Shown here: positions 14,603 to 26,393 of the stretch, one piece after another
How positions within the stretch are numbered: position 1 is the stretch's first letter
How the letters are laid out: every line of letters starts with the position of its first letter
Origin: Trema orientale
Lineage: Eukaryota; Streptophyta; Magnoliopsida; Rosales; Cannabaceae
Length of the DNA: 64,000 nucleotides
Direction of reading: 5' to 3'
NCBI GenBank assembly: GCA_002914845.1
Contig: JXTC01000050.1
Location: forward strand, 988,125-1,052,124
Program-made: the position numbers and the translations under genes
The notes under the pieces: model-generated
Told to the model about the DNA's origin: nothing
Database searches by the model: none
The model's input: the letters and a program-made list of their open reading frames with translations, nothing else

Positions 14603-14903
14603 CACTATACCAAAATGTCCTTTAACGATAGTTACCGTAATTGTCATTAAAAAGTATTTGTGCCATTTAAAAGTAGAATAAAAGCCAAGATGGTCTTAGT
14701 CATCATTTAGATATCTTTTAATGGTGGTTATAAGGGAACCACCGTTAAACTGATAATTTAACTATTTTCTCGATTGTTTCGTCCCAACCACCGCGAGAGC
14801 TTTTTTCGATAAAGATTTATTTTTTTAACATCTACGGCGTTAGAACTGCCGCCAATTATCTGTCCTTAATACTGCTCTTACTATTGTTATTTTTTTTATA
14901 GTG
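14603..14903. mobile_element. CACTA-type MITE
   Basis: Starts CACTATACCAAAATG and ends with the inverse TTTTTTTATAGTG, so both termini read CACTATA inward. Flanking triplets AAT and GAT are a poor 3-bp duplication. Inside is a palindrome around GGTGGTT...AACCACC and a GGCGTTAGAACTGCCGCC-like patch, both familiar from plant non-autonomous CACTA elements. About 300 bp, with no transposase. Confidence 0.6.
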
Positions 14904-15027
14904 GATACATTTGATTTGATTTTTATTATACAAAACCTTATAATTTAAATATTTCTTAAATTTATAGTGGATACATTTGATTTGATTTTTGTTATACAAA
15001 AGTTCATAATTTAACTATTTCTTAAAT
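14895..15027. repeat. 66-bp tandem duplication covering the MITE end
   Basis: The segment beginning TTATAGTGGATACATTTG occurs at 14896 and again at 14962, a period of 66 bp with a few differences. The duplicated unit carries the last bases of the CACTA-like MITE, so the duplication happened after that insertion. Confidence 0.85.
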
Positions 15028-15386
15028 CTATCTCATGACAAGAATGGGAAAATTAAAGAAAAAATGGTAAAATTACTCTTAATGAACAATAATTTTATAT
15101 TGAGTTTAATAATAACCAATTCTAGTTTCAAAGTAATTTTCATTTATTTCTTAAATGACTTAATAAGTAATGTAACACTTTCCAAATAACTATTCATGTA
15201 TTCAAAAACAAAGCTAAAATGTACTATAAATATTTCTTAGAAAAAAAAGTAATATAAGCCTAAATCTCCTATTTATTCGGTTGATACGAGAATGATAGAT
15301 TTGAGAGATAGTTAAATTGCAAGATTTTGTGTAAAAAAAACTCATATCCAATATTTCTCTTATAAAATATATGGGTGCTTTCAATA

Positions 15387-15526
15387 GGTATCATAATATT
15401 TACCTATTCAAGGTATTCTGATTTAGATTAGTTGATGGTGATCAAATGACTATGATGGTATCATAATATTTACCTATTTAAGGTATTCTGATTTAGATTA
15501 GTTGATGGTGATCAAATGACTATGAT
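15387..15526. repeat. 70-bp tandem duplication, nearly identical
   Basis: Two head-to-tail copies start with GGTATCATAATATTTACC at 15387 and 15457. I see one difference (C/T) between the copies, so this is a recent local duplication. It lies in non-coding DNA. Confidence 0.93.
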
Positions 15527-17156
15527 GGGTTTTACAAAAAGAAAAAACTCTATTGTATTTATTATTAAAGTTATATATGATGTTGAGTTTGATTTTTTTT
15601 CCCAATCTTATTACATTATTGGATTCCTTCCTAGTAGTCTAATTCTCAATTTAATTTCTCGTTATCTCATTAATTTTGATTCCCCATTAGTTGTTATTTT
15701 TCTTTTATATTACTTTTTTTTTTCTTTGATAGGCTCTTCTATTACTTCTATTTTATTTATGGTGGTGGACCCCTTTTTTTCAAGGTATATGGTAGATGAC
15801 GTTTAACTTCTCTAGTTGTTCAGAAAAAATATTTTTCTCATATTAAACTTGATAATTGAAATGCAAAAAAAAAAAAAAAAAAAAAAACAATGGTAATTAC
15901 ATTATAAAAAAATCTAAAAACTCACTCATTACACGAATTGAAACTGGAGTGGAAGTAGTTAAGATTACATAAACTGGAATGAGAATGGAAGTAGATAAAA
16001 TTAATCTAATATTGCAAATCATTTTCAAATTGGTCAAATATATCCATTAATGAAACATAGAAAAAAAAAAATTGCTCATTTAGAACTCATCTATATCATT
16101 TTATGACATTTTTGCTTCAAGTATAGATAAGCTCTAGGTCTAAACCAGGCAAATCTGTTTCCCCAGAAGAGAAGATTTCTCTACGTTGACACATGATAAA
16201 TGGACATATTCGGAATCTTCCTAGCTAAGTTGGCTAATTTAATCAATTGATGCGATATGCATTAAACCAAACATGGCCTTAAATCACTTGAAAGGGCTGT
16301 TCCCACATTGAACAGCAAGACGTGGCCCGCATAGGCTGAAGGACTGAAGGGCCAAGACAAAAGATCATGTATGGGCGAAAACAAGACAAAGCATATTATT
16401 TCCCTAAAATTTGAATTACGAAATTAAAATTGAAAAATAAACAAATGGACAAGTGGGGGAGTCCTTAGTTCGTGTCAGGAATTGATATGCGGACAACTAA
16501 GTAAATGTTAATTGAGTTCTCAAAATATGATATCAAACATAAAGATTTAACTTTGAAGAGTTCCTTGGCTAGTTTAACTCTGCCATTTGCCATATAATAC
16601 CCTCAAAAAAAAAAAAAAAAATCTCTGCCATATAATAGAATGTGAAGCTAAACAAACTAAACTTACACTCTACCAAATTTCCATAGCTTGCACAATTTTT
16701 GTTTATTACTGATTTTATATTTTAACATTAGACAACATTGGTTTGGGCTAGTCTATCTTAATAGATGATCACAATATGTGAGTAATTAGTATCATTATTT
16801 TAGCTGTACATGCTGCATTGGTGCTGTCCTAATAAGAACCTTTTTAGTTATTTTTTGAATTTTAAATAGTCCTTTTAAGGACTAGAAACTTGGTAGTATC
16901 ATAGATAAAACTTGCAACTTTGCAAGCCTCGGATTCTCTCCAAAACTGCGTTTGAATTCTGAAAAAAAAAAGAAGCAAAATCATTGAGCAAAATATTATG
17001 ACTAAGCTAGACGTTTGGAGTGATCGAGTTAAACCAAATGTCTGTCTTTTGACAATATATTTGACTTAAAAACTTTAGGGAAACCAATTTCAGAGCGGGT
17101 AAAAAATCTATGGATTTACTGTCCATTTTAATAATCTATATATGACATATATATAT
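15527..17156. other. AT-rich intergenic DNA, no gene seen
   Basis: Open frames here are low-complexity. A 23-base A run lies near 15865. An A-tailed insertion with 12-bp direct flanks is at 16588-16637 (see findings). Confidence 0.5.
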
Positions 17157-17398
17157 GGGCACTAATTCAGTAGGTATTTTTTTTTATCTATGCATAGGTA
17201 TTATTTTGGACAATGAAAATTTTTCTTGCATATTTTTTTATATTAAAAAATAAGAGAGAGAAATAATATTAATAATGCACGTCTTTTCATGCACTTCATT
17301 ATAACCGTTGGATCATCTAATGGTGATCTAACGGCTAAAAAAAAATACCTACACATAAGTAAAAAAGAAAAAAAAAAAAATCTACTGGATTGGCAACC
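17157..17398. mobile_element. MULE-like MITE in a TA microsatellite
   Basis: Ends are inverted: GGGCACTAATTCAGTAG on the left, and GGTTGCCAATCCAGTAG read inward from the right. Both are followed by A/T runs. The flanks are TATATATAT on both sides, which could be a 9-bp target duplication but lie within simple TA repeats. An internal AACCGTTGGATCATCTAA motif recurs in the MITE of the beta-galactosidase intron at 57865. Non-coding, about 242 bp. Confidence 0.6.
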
Positions 17399-19080
17399 TA
17401 TATATATATATATATTATCAAGTTAAGAATGAGAATATATAAATCAAAGGTCGACTTCTAGTCAGGTCAGGCCACACCTAACTCTTACAAGCAATGCCTT
17501 ACCTTCGCGCTAGCATTTGACTCTTTTTTCCATTTGTACGATATACACACAAGCTGAAATGGTTAGTTGCGGATCTGGCTAGTGGCTGGTCAGTGGTCAC
17601 TAGGTACTAGGCCATGGCATATGAGGCTTAATTATTTGGGGCTTAACTTGATTTATCTTCGAGTTACCTTTGAGAACAAAATCGAGTGATTCAAACTATA
17701 AACTTCAACGTTAGTGTGATTATAGGATATTGCACATTATTTGGTTCGAAATTCGGGTAGCAAATGAAATTATGGTAATGTTGATTTTATCTTCTACCCC
17801 CAACAAAAAGGGGGAGGGAATGAAATGATCTTACATTGCAATGCAGAGATTGATGCATCCCACGATATATCCCCCTAATTAGTAGCACCACGTAATTGTA
17901 TTGTTGTGCCATGTCGGTGATTTGAGTGAGTCGAGACAAAAAGAGAAGTAAATCTTGATGGGATAGTCCAACTATATATGGCCCACTGGACTATTGGCCC
18001 AACACATGCGTATGTAAGCCCAGGTCTATGATAGTGAAATTTGCGTCCGCACGTATTTGAGTAGTCGCCTCATATTACTGATCAAGGATGTAACCACATA
18101 TTCAATTTCAATTTCGTCCTACAAACTATAGAGGACAACGATATCTTGAACCCATCAACAATTATTTTCAATGCATTATTCAATGATGCCCTTTGACTAA
18201 AAATTCTAATAAAAGATAAAAAGAAAAGAGTACTGCCAATACAATAATTTTTTTTTTTTTTATATTATGTTGCGCACGAGATTTTCACATGCTCGATTAG
18301 AGCACCGAGCTTTGAGCTTGTTCGGGCCTTATTACTCGACTAGACCCAGCCTGCTCGGTATAACGAGCTGCACCCGAGCTCGAGAATCATGTCAACTATT
18401 GACCCGCGTGCTGATCATCTTCGAAAAATCTGCACTTAATCAATTATTTATTCCGGATCTTCACAAATGTTGATATTTTCCTGATTTTGTGCGATAAATA
18501 TAATTCAAATTTGAATATTGAGCTACCACATCTGTATTCTCAGCTTATAAATTGTGAGAGGAAAGACAGAAAAAGGATCCGAATTCTTGTACTCATACTC
18601 TGTTGAGAAAAATATTGACCACAGTAGACATAAGTCATGAACACTCTATATCTGGTGTTTATTTCATTAATTTACTAGCATTTTATAGTCTCATTGTTGT
18701 ATTATTTGGTATTTAACATATTGAAAATACGATAATACTTGAGATCCTAGCATCATCTTTTAAATTATTCACAAATATGATTTTAGGTTACGGAGATTAA
18801 ACCGTTTAAGGTACTGATTATGTGAGCAAAAATCATGCTCTATTAGTTGGTAAGCAGTTTTTGGTGGAAATAAAAAATTGGTGTACTTGACTTCTTGAAA
18901 GTAAGAATAAAATATCTAGCACAATCGGTGACAGAGATTGTCCCATTGTTTATGGGCAAGTCATCAGGTTTTATAACGGTTGCATAGGATAGAAAAAGCG
19001 TAAGGGAAAAAAAAGAAAAGAAAAACTCGAGTGTGACATTTAACTAGTTTCAAAATATATAAAATTTTATTTAAACTTTT
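17399..19080. other. Intergenic DNA, no gene seen
   Basis: A GC-richer patch at about 18267-18430 has repeated GAGCTCG/CTCGG motifs and looks like a transposon remnant of unknown type. No reliable coding frame is present. The sequence at about 18520-18650 has the look of LTR-type DNA but no ends can be set. Confidence 0.4.
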
Positions 19081-19480
19081 TATGGATATATGCTTTTGTC
19101 AACAAGAAGGAAAATTTAAATAAATTTACGGATCAGAGTAATAAAGGAGGGAGGACAGAACACCTAGCATTTTAGGTGGCTCGGCTAACTTTTTGCTTGC
19201 ATCCACGAAATTTTCACTATGTGGAATTTGTAAATATTATTCAATAGAGTTTTGATAAGTTGAATTCTGTGTCTTGATGAGTGGAAGAAACCCCTATTTA
19301 TAGACTAAGCAGGAGAAAATATCTCATAATATTTACAAAATGGAAAATTATCTCTCAATTTGAATTCGAAAGAGGCAGTAATTTCTAAATCTCAGATTTA
19401 CTGTGATTTGATTCCTTTCGGAGCCTTTGCAATGAGTGAGCTTAAATAGACCAATATTGTATACGAAGTCTAAGCCCAAC
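19080..19480 (+). mobile_element. Degraded LTR remnant
   Basis: Contains a series often seen in plant LTRs: a GTGGCTCGGC stretch followed by GCATCCACG, then CCCCTATTTATAGAC (a TATA-like promoter region), then AGTCTAAGCCCAACCC. The order resembles the LTR-derived arms at 31952. Boundaries and target duplication could not be set. No gag or pol coding is adjacent. An old fragment. Confidence 0.4.
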
Positions 19481-20686
19481 CCGCATCTTAAGGGATGTTG
19501 AGAGTAAGGGTCATCGGTTTAAAAACGACCAATGTTGGCTAAATTCCAATTTTCAACTAATCCAATCAAATGTCGATTTAAAAAATAAAAAATAAAAAAA
19601 ATCATATATTCCAATCCAATATGTGGTCTAAATCCAATACTATCTAATCCAACCAACGCCAGTTTAGAGGAAGATTGGTAGATTCAATCAATTAGGGTTT
19701 GGTCCAACTTTTATAAGCTTTTCATTTATTTTTGAATATTTTCAATTTTTTCTAGTTTAAAATTGTATTAATGAGGCGTCTTTTGGCGGCTTGTTCTCAT
19801 TGTACATAAAAGAAAGTAAGTCATTAATTTTGATCCTTTCTGAACTAAATAAAAGAAAATAAAAAGATTCATAAACTATGGGAAAAATATATAATTTTTG
19901 TTTAATATGGTGCTAGAAGACGTAGAGTAACTACATACATCATTTGTAGACCAATAATATGTATATATTGAAACAGAATTTATATATGTTTAAAATATTT
20001 AAAATAAAATACATTGATCGGTTTATATTAGTTATTTTTATAGTCAAAATGTAACCGATTCAATCTAATAATTCGGATTTTTAAAATTAGCCATCAATCT
20101 ATTCCAGGTGGGTTCTTAAAGAGAAAAGATTAAATTGGATTAAATTAGGAGTTTAATCAGTTGGGTCTCCTAGTTGTAAGCTCACCGTTTTGTTGGTGTT
20201 CTTGTAATCTTAGATGACATCAGCGTAGTTGTGTTAGGTATTTTTTTCCATGTGTCAACTGTCAAAACAAAGTCAAGGTTCGCGAATTGCAATGACTAGC
20301 ATGTACTATTATGAAAGCCATTGATTTTGAGGTGGCATCCCATATCATTTTTCTCCTTTCTTTATAATTAATTTTTTTTGAGTTATCATTTCTTTTTAAT
20401 TTAAGGTCATGTTTACTCATCATAATCGATGTGTAAGGAATAGCATCCGTTTACTTACACATTTAAGACATAAAAATTTCAACAATGCTTTATTTTTTCT
20501 CCTAAAAGGAATATTTATCTTTACTAGATTCAAATGATATATAAGTCAAAAAGTTGTATATTTACTAAAGAGACTTGCACATGTATTCTTATGTATATAT
20601 CCAATAATAAATGTTCAGAACCTCTTTTACAGTACAAGCAGAAACATAGAGGTTATTTTAAATTTACTCTAAAGTATAAATACTAA
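19481..20686. other. Intergenic DNA, no gene seen
   Basis: Repeated words such as AATCCAAT and ACCAAC between 19520 and 19700, and a related ACCGATTCAATC stretch near 20050-20100, suggest an old, unclassified repeat. No coding capacity is evident. Confidence 0.4.
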
Positions 20687-21550
20687 GAGCATGCAAAACA
20701 CCATTTTAGTGTTAAAAAACTCTCTCCAATGCAACACCATTTTTTATACCAAATTTGGTGTAATGAATGGTATTACACCAAATTTGGTGTAATACTATGG
20801 TGTAAAAAATGGTGTTTCTCCTATAGTTTCCATTTTTATAACTTCCTACAAATCTATTCCCAATATATCCTTTTTTTATTAACCTTTATTATCTGTAATG
20901 ATTTAATTTATTTCATAATTAATTTAATTTGACTAAATGATATAAGTATTAATAAATATTAAAATATAATTACTCATTAAAATCAATGGAAGCTCCAGCT
21001 CCAGCAGTTGAGATGGTGGTAGATGAAGATACCCGGTTTCAAGAATTTCTTGCTCGACATAGACAAATTAAGGATAAAGAAGCTCACATTACACTTTGAA
21101 ATGCGTTAATTGATCATTTGTAGAATGAATATACTAATTTGGAGAATTAAATGTCGACCAATGTGGAACTAGGATTTTTTTGTTTGTTTGTTTATGTAAT
21201 CATTTTTTGTTTATTTGTGGTATTAAACGTTGTATTTTTTCCCCCTAATGTTTTATTAAATGCAATATTTAGTTAATTAAAAGTAATTTATTAATTTTTA
21301 GTATTGTTAATTTGTTAAAATATTTTTTCCAATATTTTACAATATTGTGTCAGGTAATATATAGATGTAGTAGTTTATAAAATAAATTAATTGTTGAAGG
21401 ACTAAAAAGATAGAGAATAGAAAGGGAATATTCTTTTTAGTATAACTTTTGGTGTAGTGGGTTGGAGTTCAACCTGTAAAATGATGTGAAAGTTACAACA
21501 TTTTGGTGTAAAAGTTACACTATTTTGGCGTTATAGGTTGGAGATGGCCT
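20687..21550 (+). mobile_element. Degenerate PIF/Harbinger element
   Basis: Flanked by TAA on both sides (20684-20686 and 21551-21553), the 3-bp duplication typical of PIF/Harbinger. The right end reads inward as GGCCATCTCCAACC, a common end of these elements, and the left end GAGCATGCAAAACACC is a diverged partner. Subterminal sequence contains several copies of ACACCAAATTTGGTGTAAT, a strong palindrome. A broken fragment of transposase coding lies inside. About 864 bp. Confidence 0.72.
20986..21150 (+). pseudogene. Fragment of Harbinger transposase / ALP1-like C-terminus
   Basis: From the ATG at 20986 the frame reads MEAPAPAVEMVVDEDTRF, then FLARHRQIKDKEAHITL, a stop, NALIDHL, another stop, NEYTNLEN and the final stop. 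The R-H-R-x-I-x-D-x-E-x-H ... L-x-x-x-L-x-x-H-L spacing is what I recall from the C-terminal end of PIF/Harbinger nucleases and their ALP1-like host relatives. Only this tail is left, and two in-frame stops break it. Inferred to be a deletion derivative that lost the catalytic DDE part. Confidence 0.55.
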
Positions 21551-21553
21551 AAC

Positions 21554-22430
21554 ACGTAGTTTGCCGTTAAAATTAATTATTTATCTTTTTTAACTTTCCC
21601 TTCCACTTAACCCAAACATTATCACATTGAAATAAAAAATAATATAATTTTTAGTTAAAAAATTTCTAAAATGTTATCTTATCTTTTTTTTTTTTGAGGA
21701 ACTAAAATGTTGTCTATTTAAACAATTTTATGATATAATAGAGAATTAAAATTACTAAATTAATTTTTCTAATATTAGTTTTTAAAGTAACAAGAGGTAC
21801 GTGCTCTTAAACTAATATAAATAAATATATATATATATAGATATAAAGGATTGAAAATAAGATGTATGAATGACATACAATGAATTTTAATTTAAGTATT
21901 AAATCCAAAAAAAATCTTACTTATATAGGAAAAGGAAAAGAAGAAAAAAACTATTCTATTTATTTCTTTAGAATTACGACTTTTTCTTTTTTTCCTCTAG
22001 AACTTTTGAAACTTTCTTTCTGGGAAAGGTTATTTTTATTTATTTATTTATTTTAGGGGGAAAGGTGAAATCTTGATTGAAATAGCCAAGGATAAAGTGA
22101 ACTCTACAAGGAAAGAAGCTCGCCTCCCTATTATTATTAATTTTTTTCCCCGAATGTTCTCTATATGGATACTACAATGAACTTAGTTATTTATGAATAA
22201 ATTGATAAAATTGAAGAAGTGACTGAGATAATGTCTATTATTATTAGGGATAATTAATATTAATTAGAAGAAAGTATTTCATGTTTTCAAAAATTTCTTT
22301 TTGAAGATATTATATTTGGATCCAATTAATATATTAAAATTTAATAACTAAATAAAATAACTATTAAAGTTAGTTCCCCGAAATGAGAATCAGCTAAGTT
22401 TCCTGTATTTTTCCGCGTACTTCATATTTT
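21554..22430. other. AT-rich intergenic DNA
   Basis: No gene seen. Holds a short T-run insertion with 14-bp flanking duplications (21666-21715) and a TA run near 21825. Confidence 0.5.
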
Positions 22431-22437
22431 CAATCCA

Positions 22438-22445
22438 TATAAAAG
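22438..22445 (+). promoter_or_regulatory. TATA box candidate of the small CaaX gene
   Basis: TATAAAAG, about 30 bp upstream of a plausible transcription start near 22470. A leader exon could then run to 22511, where AAG is followed by GTATTG, and splice to 23033 (acceptor GCGCCAG). The leader would contain a 12-codon upstream frame starting at ATGCGAATTG. Inference. Confidence 0.4.
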
Positions 22446-23059
22446 AAGTAAAAAAAGACCTTCATCCACATGCGAATTGCTTTCATTATCAGTTATCTCA
22501 ATTAAAAGAAGGTATTGTACTATCGTTCTCTCCTGCATTCAGAAGCTTTATCTATGCATATATTCTCTTGAATATATTTCATGATTTTCAAATTTCTACT
22601 CCGAACTGGTTCCTAAATAGTCTGCTATAATAACTAAATTAATTAACAAGTTTTCTTGGTTTAAAGTTATTCATAATCTTCACCGATCTTTATGCCTAGC
22701 TCCTTCATGATATGAAATATTTAATTTTAATTAATTTTTTTTCTCCTTTCCTATAAATTTCACCACTTCACTACACACCGATACTTTTCTATCATTAATT
22801 AAATAAATTGTTTTGATTTTTCGTACTATAGTTTTAATTATTTTTTAAATTAAATTTGGATATTGGCACAAATTATATTAGATATAATATTAATGATGGA
22901 CAATCTTGATCAAGATCGATCTATTATTCTATTTAGTGATATATGACACACGCCTTTTCATCCTTTTGAACTAAATAATATGGCTCTGACTAAATGATAA
23001 TTAATACGTGTTCTTATATATGCTGGCGCCAGGGAGAAATATCGATCCCAGTTTCGAAA

Positions 23060-23423
23060 ATGTTTCGTTGGTACGTAAATCGGTTGTATATTAATTTTGT
23101 AAAACTAGTCTAATATTAAAATAAATATATGTGAAATTGATTTATTATTGATTTTTCTTTCTAGTTTTTCCGGGAGAAAAAGTTCGAAAGGACATAGTCA
23201 AGAAAACAAAGAAATAGGAAAGGGATTAAAGATCGGTGAAAATCGAAACCCTAATGAAGAGATGATCAACAATTCATCAGAAGTGGGACCTACTACCGGT
23301 GTTGTTCCTCATGAAAATGCTATAACTAGTTATGAACTGATTGGCTATGTCAATGGAGATTTTGATCGAAGCCGCAAAGAAATCACCACGACGAAGAAAC
23401 CAGCAACATGCAATATTCTTTAA
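23060..23423 (+). CDS. Candidate small protein with C-terminal CaaX box (unknown family)
   Basis: Two coding exons: 23060-23070 (ATGTTTCGTTG, followed by the donor GTACGT) and 23165-23423 (after the acceptor TTTCTTTCTAG). They join in frame to give 89 residues beginning MFRCFSGRKSSKG. The chain is hydrophilic, rich in N, E and K, with no membrane segment, and ends KKPATCNIL. CNIL fits a CaaX prenylation box with L last, which in plants favours geranylgeranylation, and lysines precede it. A TATA box and a 5' UTR intron can be fitted upstream. I do not recognise the family. If translated from 23148 without splicing, the N-terminus would be MIFLSSFSG instead. Known-family support is lacking, so this remains a candidate gene. 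Confidence 0.5.
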
Positions 23424-24835
23424 AGTACATTGTTCTATTTCTAACCAATCTTATTTCATTTCATAGAAAGTCAGTAATAATTAAATGAGTTAAGAATGTG
23501 TCTATCTCTTAGCCCAAGGTATTTTCGTTTCTGAGGATTAAATCAAATTACAATATAAAAAAAAAATACTCATGAGTTTAATTTGGTTCTGATGAATAAT
23601 ATGTATTTAAGCTTAAAATTAACATATTTGTATGCATAATACGTGCTACTACAAGGATAAGTCAATAAAATAAAGAGGACGCAAGTTTAGGGGCCATCAG
23701 GTGTTGAAAAAATAATAATAATAAAAAAAGCTTAAAAAAGCTAGCCCCTATTTTCTTTTTCGAGAGAATTTCTTTTAATCTTCTTTGCAATCCTTGTCTC
23801 TATAGATCTACCTTGCTGGATGGAGAGATGGATCTCTCTTTTTCGAGTGAAGATTTTCTTTTTATATTTTTGTTCTAATAATCCTTCGTATAGGCACTTG
23901 TTACCATATAGATCCAAATTTCTGAATATTTTGTCCCACTGATCAATTCTTGATCTGTGTGAGTTTTACTAGATTTTTTTTTTTTTGTGTGAATTTTGGA
24001 GGTATTCTTTTTAGTTCTAAAACTTTTATAATCTAAATTTGAAAAATTTTGTATTGACAAAGATTTTTGTTTGCAAAAAATTTATCATTGTATCAGTCAA
24101 AGAAACCCAACTTTAGTGGTAAAGGACAATTTGAACAACCTAAAAAGATATCTCTTGTAGAGCTCCAAAGTATCTCTTGTAGATTTATATCCACGTCATC
24201 TATATATGTTTATGCATGGTCTAGTCCTCCTTAACACAATAATGACATGAAAATGGTCCTGGACTCAAGCAAGTTATTGGCTTGATATGACATAATATGT
24301 TTACTAATCAGGTCCGAGCTGCAATAACAAATAACACTATACTTTGTTGAAAGAAAAGAAATAATAGAAAGAAAATGTTATTTAATATGTTAGAAAAGAA
24401 AACGAGAATTCATTATAATTAAAATTTAGCAATTTTAAATATATTATTTGTTTTAAAATTAAGGGAAAATAAGTAATATTCTATTGACTATCAAAGTTTT
24501 CTCAATTCTTTTCTCTCCAATTTGTAGTGAGAGAAAAATTGGGGGTACACTCTTCATTTTTTTTCTAATATGTTTTTCTCGTCAAACCTCTTTTCTCTCT
24601 TACCAAATATATATTTATCATTTTCTTTTTAAATTTTCTCTAATACCTTTTAATTTCTCTTTGTTTTTTGTCTCCTCTACCAAATATAGGCTTTAGTAAT
24701 TGTGTTCAGCCGATACTGCATAAGGCACAAATGGCCGACGGCTAAGTGGGCTTGGCTCTAATATGATAAATAAACATCTCTCCACCGACCAATTTAAAAA
24801 GAGTTTCTTACAGAAACTCAAGCCTAAAGTCCAAA
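23424..24835. other. AT-rich intergenic DNA, no gene seen
   Basis: Low-complexity, with a T-run insertion flanked by near-identical TGTGTGAGTTTT copies at 23956-23997. No coding frame stands out. Confidence 0.5.
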
Positions 24836-25160
24836 AAATTAAAAAATTTCGGATGCCCATTTTTTGTTTTTTTTTTTTTCTATTTTAAATTAGGATATAT
24901 TTAGAAAAATAACACTTTTTAAAGTTTATATAGAAAATATCAATTTCAAAAATATTTATAAAATACCATATTTTTTTTTCAATATTAGCATTTATCAATA
25001 GTATGACTGGATATACCTTAAGTAATTTGATCGGTCACCTCAAATAGTTTACCAATCGATTAAAAAGTGATATTTCTCTAAATATTTTAAAAAGTATTTT
25101 TTTTTTAAATAAATCTGAAATTTTTCAAAGAATTTTAACATGCGGATTTTTTTTTGAAAT
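24836..25160. repeat. AT-rich foldback repeat, copy A
   Basis: Member of a local family built of units like AGAAAAATACCACTTTTT and its inverse, ending in TCGGAATTTTTC-type arms. The centre carries two 22-bp modules (25017-25038 CTTAAGTAATTTGATCGGTCAC and 25039-25060), shared with copies at 25.4 and 49.5-50.0 kb. Non-coding. Confidence 0.6.
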
Positions 25161-25299
25161 CTATATAAAATCAAATTTCCTCAAACTTTAGTAGGAGAAT
25201 AAATACTTATTTAAGTACTTTAGTAGTGGCAAATACGTATTTTTAATATAATTGAACATCCAAAATAATAAACATAAAAATGAGGGCATTTGCCCCGAG

Positions 25300-25860
25300 C
25301 CGCTGGTGCCTGGGAGGATTTTAATTTGGGAAATTTTGATTTTATATGCAAACTTTCGGGAAAAAAAAAAGAAATGAAAATCTCGGATTTTGATATTTTT
25401 TTGCAAAATTCTAGATTTATTTAGAAAAATACCACTTTTTACAAATTGATAAAATACTTGAGATAATGAGTCTAATTACCTAAAGTAATTTGGAAAAAAT
25501 TAAGGGAAAATTAGAAAAAATACGGTATTTTTGAAAAAAAATTGGAAAAATACGGTGTTTTTATATTTTTGACGGTGCGGTATGATTTTTATTAGAAAAA
25601 TATCATTTTTTAAAAAATATTTATAAAAGTACCATTTTTTAAAATAGTAACTAGTTTCTAACTAGTAACCAAAGATATTTATAACTATATATAATTGGTA
25701 ACCAGTTTCCAGAAATTGGTAACCAGTGACTATTTTAAAAGTAATAATTTTCTAAATATTTTTTAAAAAGTGATATTTTCCTAATTAAACCGTACGAAAA
25801 CTGAAAAAAACTATGCTTCCGTATTTTTGTAATTCTTTTCATTTTTTATAGGTATAAGTG
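25300..25860. repeat. AT-rich foldback repeat, copy B
   Basis: Same family as copy A: CTCGGATTTTGAT arm, TTAGAAAAATACCACTTTTT unit, and a 22-bp module at 25458-25479. A second inverted set near 25640-25740 contains GTAACTAGTTTCTAACTAGTAACC-like palindromes with GGTAACCAG words. Confidence 0.55.
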
Positions 25861-25979
25861 TAAGAAACCCAAAAATTAAACGGAACCCATTTTACTGGGC
25901 TAATAAATTAAATGTAATACCACATACATTTTCTATCACTTTTTAAAACTAAAATGACCTTTTCGGCTCTCACCCAAAT

Positions 25980-26280
25980 AGGCTTCTCATCTCTATTGAC
26001 GAATCATCTCTATCCGGTCTCATTGAATCATCTCTATCCGGTCTCATCTCCATTAACGACCTTAAATTTGCACTGAGAAGGGAATCTGTTCAAGATGCTG
26101 ACGAGGACCTGAATTGAAGCATCAACGACTTCTGTTGTAGGTGGTGGTGAGGATTTTTCTTCTTGCATGTATGGGACCTTGAGTCTTGACGGCGGGGACA
26201 ACGATGGCTTCAACTTTAAGGCAGCATCAATTTTAATTCTCGGATGGAGAATGGTCTTTCTCCCTTCCAAAAGTGGTAGG
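25980..26280. other. GC-richer segment between foldback repeats, origin unknown
   Basis: Composition differs clearly from the AT-rich repeats on both sides. Contains a 24-bp direct duplication (GAATCATCTCTATCCGGTCT..., at 26003 and 26027). A minus-strand frame of 78 residues (26270-26034, starting MEGRKTILHPRIKIDAALK) covers most of it, but I recognise no family. It could be a captured host fragment. Confidence 0.4.
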
Positions 26281-26393
26281 ATTTAATGATTAGTGTTAAG
26301 TTTAATTAATTTGTTAAAAAAAATGGTAACTGTCTACTTGACCCAATAATTCATTGGTTACCTTTAGTACTTTTGAAAAGTACTAATTTTGAA

